NCBI GenBank assembly: GCA_046331095.1
Contig: JAXLRM010000003.1
Coordinates: 310,001 to 374,000 of the forward strand
Length of the DNA: 64,000 nt
Source of the DNA: JAIBAC01 sp046331095
GTDB taxonomy: Bacteria > Actinomycetota > Acidimicrobiia > UBA2766
Direction: 5' to 3'
Position numbers and translations under genes: made by a program. The notes below the pieces were generated by a model. It did no database searches. It was not told the DNA's origin and was given only the letters and a program-made list of their open reading frames with translations. Below are positions 57,679-64,000 of this stretch, piece by piece (the stretch's first letter is position 1; every line of letters starts with the position of its first letter).

Positions 57679-57788
57679 CCGGGAGAGGCGGCTTTCGTCG
57701 CCGGGCTCCTGCCTACGGTGCTCTCGTGTCGAACTCCTCGCGATTTGAGGGTCCTACGTGCCTCGGGAGGCTCCCGAAGCGGCTTTGC

Positions 57789-57817
57789 AGCTTATCACCA
57801 CGCCTGCTGCCGGTCAA
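57789..57817 (-). promoter_or_regulatory. rRNA operon promoter
   Basis: On the minus strand TTGACC (57812-57817) and TAAGCT (57789-57794) with exactly 17 bp between, close to the housekeeping consensus and in the expected place about 500 bp before 16S. It lies 80 bp past the tyrS stop. Start of transcription is expected near 57782. Confidence 0.7.
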
Positions 57818-57896
57818 GGCAACCAAACCCGCGCCGTGCACGTGTGCGTGTGCGTGTGGGCCGGCGCCTGCCACGGCGGCGGCATCCAATGCCTGT

Positions 57897-59102
57897 TCAG
57901 CCGAAACGGACGAATCGTCGCTTGCCGACCTGGAGGACCTTGCCGGTGAGCGCGTCGGCGTCGAGGGTGGTGGCGACGTCGGTGAGGGCGACACCGTCGA
58001 GTTTGACACCGTTCTGGCCCATCAGGCGGCGGGCTTCGGCTCGGGAGACCCCGAAGTTCGCGGCGACGAGCTCGGGCACTGCGACGGCCACGGCAGGCAC
58101 GTCGGCGTGGGGGACGTCCGCGGGGACAGCGTGGTCCTTGAACTGGCGGTCGAAGGCGGCTTCGGCGGCCTCACCGCTGCCCTCACCGTGGTACATGTCG
58201 ACCACCCACCTCGCGACCTTCCGCTTGGTGGCGTTGGGGTGCAGGGCGCCGGAACTCAGGCCGGACTCGAGCGCCTCCACCTCGTCGGTGGGCCGCCACG
58301 CGGCGAGGCGTGCGTAGTCGACGATCAACGCGTCCGGGATCGACATCAGCTTGCCGAACATCTCGTCGGCGACCGCGTCCACGGCTATGTAGTTGCCGAG
58401 GCTCTGGGACATCTTGTCGGTGCCGTCGGTGCCCACCAACAAGGGGACGGTACAGACGACCTGGCCGGACTGGCCCCTCTGCTGCTGGAGCTGGCGGCCC
58501 ATCAGGTTGTTGAACGTCTGGTCCGTTCCTCCGAGCTCGACGTCGGCCTCGACCGCGACCGAGTCGGCGGCCTGCAGGAGCGGGTAGAGGAACTCGATGA
58601 GTGAGATCGGCTTGTTCGCACGGAATCGCTTGCGGAAGTCGTCGCGCTCGAGCATCTGCGCCACGGTTGTGTGGGTGGCGAGCTCGAGGACCTCCGGCAT
58701 TCCCATCGACGTGAGCCACTCGGAGTTGCGCCGTATCTCCAGCGGTTCGTCGAGAAGGACGGCGCCGAGCGCGTCCAGGCAGACCGCGGCGTAGACCTCG
58801 ACTTCGTCGCGTCCGAGCCGGCGCCGGGTCCGGGACTTGCCGGACGGATCACCCACCTGAGCGGTGAAGTCACCCAGGATCAGCACCGCTGTGTGGCCAC
58901 ACTCCTGGAACTGGCGCAACTTGCGCAGGACGACCGCCCAGCCGAGGTGCACTCCCGACGCCGTCGGGTCGACCCCGAGCTTGACCCGAAGAGGCCGTCC
59001 CGCCGCGGCCGCGGTGCGCAGCTTGTCCTCGAGGCCCCCGACGGGCAACTCGTCGGCGAGGCCACGGCGCAGGAGCTCGAGCTGGTCGGGGATCGGCAAC
59101 AT
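57897..59102 (-). CDS. tyrS: Tyrosyl-tRNA synthetase
   Basis: Charges tRNA-Tyr; 401 aa, class I synthetase. HIGH-like HLGW at 52-55, KMSKS-like KMSQS at 230-234, specificity region GGTDQTFNN at 191-199, and a C-terminal S4 domain (about 338-400: VSRAEARRLMGQNGVKLDG). The KMSQS replacement of the third residue pair is common in this TyrZ-like type. Start ATG lies 19 bp after the mpg stop, so it belongs to the arg-mpg chain. It is upstream of the rRNA operon on the same strand. Confidence 0.95.
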   Translation of the reverse strand: MLPIPDQLELLRRGLADELPVGGLEDKLRTAAAAGRPLRVKLGVDPTASGVHLGWAVVLRKLRQFQECGHTAVLILGDFTAQVGDPSGKSRTRRRLGRDEVEVYAAVCLDALGAVLLDEPLEIRRNSEWLTSMGMPEVLELATHTTVAQMLERDDFRKRFRANKPISLIEFLYPLLQAADSVAVEADVELGGTDQTFNNLMGRQLQQQRGQSGQVVCTVPLLVGTDGTDKMSQSLGNYIAVDAVADEMFGKLMSIPDALIVDYARLAAWRPTDEVEALESGLSSGALHPNATKRKVARWVVDMYHGEGSGEAAEAAFDRQFKDHAVPADVPHADVPAVAVAVPELVAANFGVSRAEARRLMGQNGVKLDGVALTDVATTLDADALTGKVLQVGKRRFVRFG

Positions 59103-59121
59103 GGCGGCGATGGTAGGCGGG

Positions 59122-59724
59122 CTAGCGGAATGCCTTGGAGAGCCAGGGACTGCCCGCGACCCCGAACCGCCAGGGCCGATCTGCGTCGGGGCAGTTGTTC
59201 ATTCCGATGCGGGTGCCCACGGCGACGTCGGGCCGGGCGCCGTCGTCGACGAGGTGCAGACGCCCCGAGTCGAGGCGTCGGCCGTTGTCGTCACGTCCGA
59301 GGCCCATCGCCACGACGAGTCGCGCGGGCCCGGCACAGAGCTGGTGACGCGGCACGGTCCGCCCACGCCGGCGCTGCATCAACTCGACGCCGTCGATCGG
59401 TTCGAGTGCGCGCAGCAGCACGGCACCGGTGCGTCCCTGCGGGTGAGCGACGATGTTGGCGCAGTAGTGCATGCCGTAGGTGAAGTAGACGTACAGGCGC
59501 CCTGACGGGCCGAACATGACGGCGTTGCGCGGAGTCTCGCCCCTGTAAGTGTGGCTGCACGAGTCCTCGCCGACGCTGCCGTAGGCCTCGCATTCCACGA
59601 TGCGCCCGGCGGTGGTGCGTCCGGCTTTGACGTGGACGAGTACGAGGCCGACGAGCTCGGGTGCCACCTCCGACGATTCACGCACGAGATCGACCGGCAC
59701 GGGAAAGCTCGCGCGACGGCTCAC
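59122..59724 (-). CDS. mpg: 3-methyladenine DNA glycosylase (AAG/MPG family)
   Basis: Excises alkylated purines from DNA; 200 aa, the common bacterial size. IVECEAYG provides the catalytic glutamate, DSCSHTYRGETPRNAVMFG and LYVYFTYGMHYCANIV are the nucleotide-flipping and active-site motifs. Start is GTG at 59724 overlapping the argH stop in GTGA form. argH-mpg-tyrS adjacency agrees with the mycobacterial mpg-tyrS pair. Confidence 0.94.
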   Translation of the reverse strand: MSRRASFPVPVDLVRESSEVAPELVGLVLVHVKAGRTTAGRIVECEAYGSVGEDSCSHTYRGETPRNAVMFGPSGRLYVYFTYGMHYCANIVAHPQGRTGAVLLRALEPIDGVELMQRRRGRTVPRHQLCAGPARLVVAMGLGRDDNGRRLDSGRLHLVDDGARPDVAVGTRIGMNNCPDADRPWRFGVAGSPWLSKAFR

Positions 59725-61103
59725 CACGAGCGGACGGCCGCGCGCTCGCCGATGTCTGCTGCCGCCGCGGCGACGGCATCGGGGTGGGGTCCACCGGCGA
59801 GGGTGCGCCGCTGTACACACGCCCGCGCCGCCAGCCACTCGCCCGAACAGCCCTCCAGCGCCGGGTGCACCGCCGCGAGCTCGGCTGCGGTGACGGTCTC
59901 GAGGGCCCGCCCGGCGGCCGCGAGCTGCCCCACGAGTGAACCGACGAGCTCGTGGGCGTCGCGGAACGCCACGCCGGAGGCGACGAGGGCCTCGGCGAGA
60001 TCGGTGGCCGCGGCGCCGCCACCACCGGCTGCTTCCGCGAGGCGGTCCACGTCGAACGAAGACGCTGCGAGCAACCCGCGCACCGCCACGAGTGCGAGCT
60101 CCAGGCGCCCGAGAGCGGCGAATGTGGGGGCCTTGTCCTCCTGCAGGTCACGGTTGTAGGCGAGCGGGAGTCCCTTGACCACGGTCTGCAACGAGACGAA
60201 GGCGCCGAGGACGCGTCCGCACACCGCACGGGCGAGCTCGGCGACGTCGGGGTTTTTCTTCTGAGGCATCATCGACGAGCCCGTCGCCCACGCATCGGCG
60301 AGGTGAAGCGCCCCGAACTCCGTCGACGCCCAGAGGACGACCTCCTCGGACAAGCGCGACAAGTGCCCCGCGCAGATGGACGCCGCTGCGAGCAGCTCCA
60401 GGGCGAAGTCACGCGCCGCGACCGCGTCGATGGAGTTGACGAAGGGACGCGCGAAGCCGAGCTCCGATGCCGTCGCCACGGGATCGATCGGCAGGGTCGT
60501 CGTCGCGAGCGCCCCGGCGCCGAGTGCGGACTCGCAGTTGCGTGCCCTCGCGCCGGCAAGGCGGTCGGCATCGCGTTCGAGCGCGGCAGCATGGGCGAGA
60601 AGGGAGTGCCCGAGCGTGACCGGCTGAGCCCTCTGGAGATGCGTGTATCCGGGCGCGAGGTCACCGGCGTGGGCGACTGCGAGCTCGCACAGCGTCGCTA
60701 CGAGGGCGTCCGTGGCGTGCCCGAGCCGGGTGGCACAGTCACGGCACCACAGCCTGAAGTCGGTCGAGACCTGGTCGTTGCGGCTCCGCGCCGCGTGGAT
60801 GGAGGCGCCGGCAGCACCGGCAAGCTCGGTCACGCGGCGCTCGATCGCCATGTGGACGTCCTCGTCACCGGCGACCCAGACGAACTCGCCGTCCCCGAAC
60901 TCCCGCTCGACCGTGTCGAGGGCCTCGAGTACCGCGGCGACAGCAGCGCGGTCGAGGATCCCGCGCTCGCCCAGCATGCGCGCATGGGCCCGGTTCACCG
61001 CGACGTCGTACGGCCAGAGCTGCGCGTCGACCCCGAGATCGACACTGAAGTCCCAGAGCGCAGCGGTCGGCTCCTCGTCGAAACGCCCGTGCCAGAGCGC
61101 CAT
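59721..61103 (-). CDS. argH: Argininosuccinate lyase
   Basis: Last step of arginine synthesis, 460 aa. Signature GSSMMPQKKNPDVAELAR, active-site loop in ARSRNDQVSTDFRLW, and the conserved GYTHLQRAQPVTLGH are intact. The ATG at 61103 shares its A with the argG TGA stop; mpg follows with GTGA overlap. Confidence 0.97.
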   Translation of the reverse strand: MALWHGRFDEEPTAALWDFSVDLGVDAQLWPYDVAVNRAHARMLGERGILDRAAVAAVLEALDTVEREFGDGEFVWVAGDEDVHMAIERRVTELAGAAGASIHAARSRNDQVSTDFRLWCRDCATRLGHATDALVATLCELAVAHAGDLAPGYTHLQRAQPVTLGHSLLAHAAALERDADRLAGARARNCESALGAGALATTTLPIDPVATASELGFARPFVNSIDAVAARDFALELLAAASICAGHLSRLSEEVVLWASTEFGALHLADAWATGSSMMPQKKNPDVAELARAVCGRVLGAFVSLQTVVKGLPLAYNRDLQEDKAPTFAALGRLELALVAVRGLLAASSFDVDRLAEAAGGGGAAATDLAEALVASGVAFRDAHELVGSLVGQLAAAGRALETVTAAELAAVHPALEGCSGEWLAARACVQRRTLAGGPHPDAVAAAAADIGERAAVRSW

Positions 61104-62293
61104 CAGCGCCGGCCCTCGTGGACCTCGGCGGCATGGACGACGGGGAGGCCGAAGAGCTTGACGAATCCCACACTGTCGGACTGGTCGAACGTGTCGCCGT
61201 CGCCGTAGGTCGCGAGCGACTCGTCGTACAGGGCGCGTGGGCTGCGACGTCCGACGACGGTTACCCGCCCGGGTTCGTAGCGCAACCGCACCTCGCCGTC
61301 GAGTCCGCCTTGGGAGGAGTCGACGAAGGCGTCGAGCGCCTCGCGTAGCGGCGAGAACCACAGTCCGTTGTAGACGAGCTCGGCCCAGCGGATCTCGACA
61401 CGTGCCTTCTCGTGCTGGAGATCACGCTCGAGGCAGAGGTCCTCGAGCGAGCGGTGCGCCTCGATCAGGGCAAGCGCACCGGGCGCCTCGTACACCTCAC
61501 GGGACTTGATCCCGACGAGGCGGTTCTCGATCACGTCGAGGCGCCCCGTGCCGTACTCGCTGCCCAAGGTGTTCAGGACCTCGAGCGCCCCGAGGAGGTC
61601 GGTGGCGTCCCCGTCGACCGCGCTGGGAAGCCCGTCGGTGAACGCGACGACGACCTCCCGCGGGGTCTGGGGCGCTGCTTCGATCGGGTTCGTCCACCCG
61701 AAGGCGCCCTCGGGTGGCGCCACCCAGGGGTCCTCGATCACTCCGGCCTCGCAGGCCCTGCCCCAAACGTTCTCGTCGATCGAGTACGGCGACCGCTTGG
61801 TCACGTCGATCTCGATGCCCTTCGACGCGAGGAGCTGCATCGACTCGTCGCGCGACAGCTGCCAGTCGCGGATCGGCGCGAGCACCGCGAGCTCCGGCTC
61901 GAGTGCCCGGATCGACACCTCGAAGCGGACCTGGTCGTTGCCCTTGCCGGTGCATCCGTGTGCGACGGCGTCGGCACCGTGGCTACGCGCGACGTCCACG
62001 AGCGCTGCGGAGATGCACGGCCTGCTGAGGGCGGACACGAGCGGGTAGCGGCCCTCGTAGGACGCGTTGGCCTTGAGGGCGGGCCCCAGGTAGTCGCGCG
62101 CGAACCCGGCTCGCAGGTCGAGGATCTCGAGCGCGGCGGCGCCCGCCGCCGTCGCCCGCGCGCTCGCTTGCTCGAGCTCTCCCGGCTGACCGAGCTCGCC
62201 GTAAGCTGCGACGACCTCGTGGCCCTCGTCTGTGTAGCGGGCCACGACCGCCGTCGTGTCGAGGCCGCCCGAGTAGGCCAGAACGATCTTCAT
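61103..62293 (-). CDS. argG: Argininosuccinate synthase
   Basis: Joins citrulline and aspartate at the cost of ATP; 396 aa. P-loop-like AYSGGLDTTAVV at 6-17, then HGCTGKGNDQVRFE and SIDENVWGRACEAG, the type 1 (N-type PPase) hallmarks. Start is ATG at 62293, in ATGA overlap with argR. Confidence 0.97.
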   Translation of the reverse strand: MKIVLAYSGGLDTTAVVARYTDEGHEVVAAYGELGQPGELEQASARATAAGAAALEILDLRAGFARDYLGPALKANASYEGRYPLVSALSRPCISAALVDVARSHGADAVAHGCTGKGNDQVRFEVSIRALEPELAVLAPIRDWQLSRDESMQLLASKGIEIDVTKRSPYSIDENVWGRACEAGVIEDPWVAPPEGAFGWTNPIEAAPQTPREVVVAFTDGLPSAVDGDATDLLGALEVLNTLGSEYGTGRLDVIENRLVGIKSREVYEAPGALALIEAHRSLEDLCLERDLQHEKARVEIRWAELVYNGLWFSPLREALDAFVDSSQGGLDGEVRLRYEPGRVTVVGRRSPRALYDESLATYGDGDTFDQSDSVGFVKLFGLPVVHAAEVHEGRR

Positions 62294-62763
62294 CCGGTGC
62301 TCCTGTCTCCGGTGCGGACCCCTGCCGCGTCGAGGATCTTCAACACGCCGGTGCCACGCACGCTCTCGTCGCCGCACACGAAGAGGGTGTCGTCGCCGGC
62401 GATCGTGCCGACGATGCCGGCCAGCGCCGCCCGGTCGAGCGCTGCCGCCACGACACTCGCGTGCCCGGGCGGGGTGTGCAGGACAGCGAGGTTGCCCGAC
62501 GCGACGGCGGAGACGACGAAGTCGCGCAGGACCCGACCCAGGGGTGCTCCGTAGGCGGACGCGCCCTGCTGGTCGACGAGGCCGTAGCGGAAGCCGTCGA
62601 AATCACGTACGCGCACCGCGCCGATGTCGTCGAGGTCGCGCGACACCGTCGCCTGGGTGGCGCGGATCCCGCGGTCGGCCAGCAGACGCACCGCCTGGGA
62701 CTGGCTCGTGACCACGCCGCGCCCGACGAGGTCGACGAGCACCGACTGACGCCGGGCCTTCAC
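62290..62763 (-). CDS. argR: Arginine repressor
   Basis: 157 aa transcriptional regulator, hexamer with arginine as co-repressor. N-terminal winged helix (1-70, with ATQATVSRDLDDIGAVRV as recognition region) and C-terminal oligomerisation/arginine-binding domain (80-150) with TPPGHASVVAAALDR and GTIAGDDTLFVC. GTG start overlaps the argF stop (GTGA). Its place inside the arg operon suggests autoregulation. No clear ARG box was assigned. Confidence 0.95.
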   Translation of the reverse strand: MKARRQSVLVDLVGRGVVTSQSQAVRLLADRGIRATQATVSRDLDDIGAVRVRDFDGFRYGLVDQQGASAYGAPLGRVLRDFVVSAVASGNLAVLHTPPGHASVVAAALDRAALAGIVGTIAGDDTLFVCGDESVRGTGVLKILDAAGVRTGDRSTG

Positions 62764-63713
62764 GCCGCCAGCTCCCGGAAGGCGGCCGGGGCCGCCAGGA
62801 ACAGGAACAGCGCCGCCGTCGCAGGCAGCCGGTTGTGCGCCTGCAAGAACACGCGCGACCGCGGACCGTCGAGTACGTCGGCCGTGATCTCCTCACCACG
62901 ATGAGCCGGCAGGCAGTGCAGCACGACCGCGGCGCGGCGAGCGCGTGCGACGAGGCCTGCATCGACGCCGAACCCGGCGAACGCGTCACGCCTTGCGCTC
63001 TCCTGGCCCTCCATGCCCATCGACGTCCAGACGTCGGTGTACACGACGTCTGCTCCGTCGGCGGCCTCGGCAGGGTCCTCGGTCACGGCGACGTCACCGC
63101 CCGTCGTCGCCGCGATCGCCATCGCCTCGGCCACTACACCGGCATCGGGCGCGTACCCGGGCGGGGACGCGACCACCACGCGCAAGCCCGCCATCGCCCC
63201 GCCCAGGAGCAGCGACGACGCCACGTTGTTGCCGTCGCCCACGTATGCGAGCGTTCGTTCGGCGACGTCGTCACCCCACTCCATGCGGAGTGTGAGGAGG
63301 TCGGCGAGCACCTGTAGCGGGTGGAAAAGCTCCGACAGCCCGTTCACGATCGGAAGGACGCCGGGTGCGGCAAGTGCGGCCAGGGTCGCGTGCTCGTAGA
63401 CACGCCCCAGCAGCAGACCCAGGTAGCCGGCGAGCACGCGGGCACTGTCCTCGGGTGTCTCCCCCCGGGCGAGCTGGAGCTCCTCGCGGCGCAGTTGAAC
63501 GGGCTGGGCTCCGATGCGGGCGGCCGCGACCTCCGACGAGGTCCGTGTGCGCAGCGAGTGCTTCTCGAAGTAGAGGCCGATCGCGGTGCCCGCCAGCAGG
63601 CCGGCACCGGCGCGGGGGTCACGAGCGAGACGCTCCGCCGCCACCAGCACGCTGCGCTGCTCCTCGACGCTGAGGTCGTCGTCGCGGAGGAAGTGGCGGA
63701 CCGGTGTGCTCAT
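62760..63713 (-). CDS. argF: Ornithine carbamoyltransferase
   Basis: Makes citrulline from ornithine and carbamoyl phosphate; 317 aa. Carbamoyl-phosphate loop FEKHSLRTRTS (49-59) replaces the more usual EKPSTRTR form, HPLQVLADLLT replaces HPCQ, while DVWTSMGME and HCLPAHR, which decide for ornithine, are present. ATG in ATGA overlap with argD. Confidence 0.94.
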   Translation of the reverse strand: MSTPVRHFLRDDDLSVEEQRSVLVAAERLARDPRAGAGLLAGTAIGLYFEKHSLRTRTSSEVAAARIGAQPVQLRREELQLARGETPEDSARVLAGYLGLLLGRVYEHATLAALAAPGVLPIVNGLSELFHPLQVLADLLTLRMEWGDDVAERTLAYVGDGNNVASSLLLGGAMAGLRVVVASPPGYAPDAGVVAEAMAIAATTGGDVAVTEDPAEAADGADVVYTDVWTSMGMEGQESARRDAFAGFGVDAGLVARARRAAVVLHCLPAHRGEEITADVLDGPRSRVFLQAHNRLPATAALFLFLAAPAAFRELAA

Positions 63714-64000
63714 GTGATCACCTCGTCGATCGCGAGCGCGAAGAGTTGGGCGGCGTCGGCGATCTGCTCGTCCCCGATCACCAGGGGTGGTGCGAAACGG
63801 ACCGCGTCGGGCGCAACCGGGTTGACCACGAGCCCGTTTGCGAGTGCTGCCGTGGTCACCGCCGCCGCCTCCGGCACGTCGAGCACGGCGGCGAGCAGGA
63901 GCCCGACGCCGCGGACCTCTCGCACGTGTGGTAGACCGGCGAGCTTCGCCGTGAGCAACGCGGACTTGCGGGCGACATCGTCGACGTAGCCGCCGTCCAC
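63710..64000 (-). CDS. argD: Acetylornithine aminotransferase, 3' part
   Basis: Last 96 residues of a class III aminotransferase; the start is beyond the right edge of the window. VREVRGVGLLLAAVLD, LANGLVVNPVAPDAVRFAPPLVIGDEQI is the typical C-terminal end of ArgD/OAT. Operon order argD-argF-argR-argG-argH is as in mycobacteria and supports the name. Confidence 0.9.
   Translation of the reverse strand: MDGGYVDDVARKSALLTAKLAGLPHVREVRGVGLLLAAVLDVPEAAAVTTAALANGLVVNPVAPDAVRFAPPLVIGDEQIADAAQLFALAIDEVIT

Overview
The window is high-GC DNA from an actinobacterium. The best guess is a member of Acidimicrobiia or a related deep lineage. That guess rests on high GC, heavy use of GTG and TTG starts, many ATGA/GTGA stop-start overlaps, and mycobacteria-like gene order in two blocks. 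One block is argD-argF-argR-argG-argH-mpg-tyrS. The other is tlyA-nadK-recN-steA-steB-pyrG-nudix-xerD. No phage, transposase or CRISPR array was seen. The class assignment is inference and would need the 16S gene (55764-57289) placed in a tree.

Layout. 1-1206: 3' part of an MptB-like mannosyltransferase. 1332-7392: gltBD (glutamate synthase), with a possible structured leader upstream. 7738-8378: a VapBC-type toxin-antitoxin pair with an operator-like palindrome. 8469-14120: a membrane adenylate/guanylate cyclase, a secreted hydrolase, a methyltransferase, a polyprenol-phosphate-mannose synthase-like GT2 and a second MptB-like mannosyltransferase; the last two form a likely lipid-linked mannosylation unit. 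14327-19742: sulfatase, amidase, CDF metal exporter, a charged hypothetical and a USP-like protein. 19754-26481: a branched-chain amino acid type ABC transporter (livHMGF on +, substrate-binding livK on -). A DUF559-type nuclease gene sits between the two parts, flanked on both sides by copies of a 49-bp palindromic repeat. 26619-33389: M20 peptidase plus a biotin-dependent acyl-CoA carboxylase (beta, alpha) and an AtuA/DUF1446 protein, all tightly coupled. 33424-36272: a fumarylacetoacetase-acylphosphatase fusion, a nitroreductase, an HD protein and a DksA/TraR zinc finger protein. 36288-46571: the conserved housekeeping block from xerD to tlyA, plus small genes. 46670-52099: DUF1015, an SSB-like protein, fructose-bisphosphate aldolase, and a three-gene set encoding a di-iron protein, an SCP2-like protein and a ferredoxin. 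52278-57817: one rRNA operon on the minus strand (promoter, leader, 16S, 23S, 5S, processing stems; no tRNA in the spacer). 57897-64000: tyrS, mpg and the arginine operon, cut by the window end inside argD.

The main candidates for something undescribed are: (i) the family of seven 49-bp palindromes in three clusters, all at 3' ends of genes and two of them bracketing a DUF559 nuclease gene; (ii) the di-iron/SCP2-like/ferredoxin gene set at 50108-52099; (iii) the FAH-acylphosphatase fusion beside an acyl-CoA carboxylase/AtuA operon; (iv) the LivH permease with an extracytoplasmic beta-sandwich-like domain; and (v) an intrinsic-terminator-like hairpin inside the rRNA leader.
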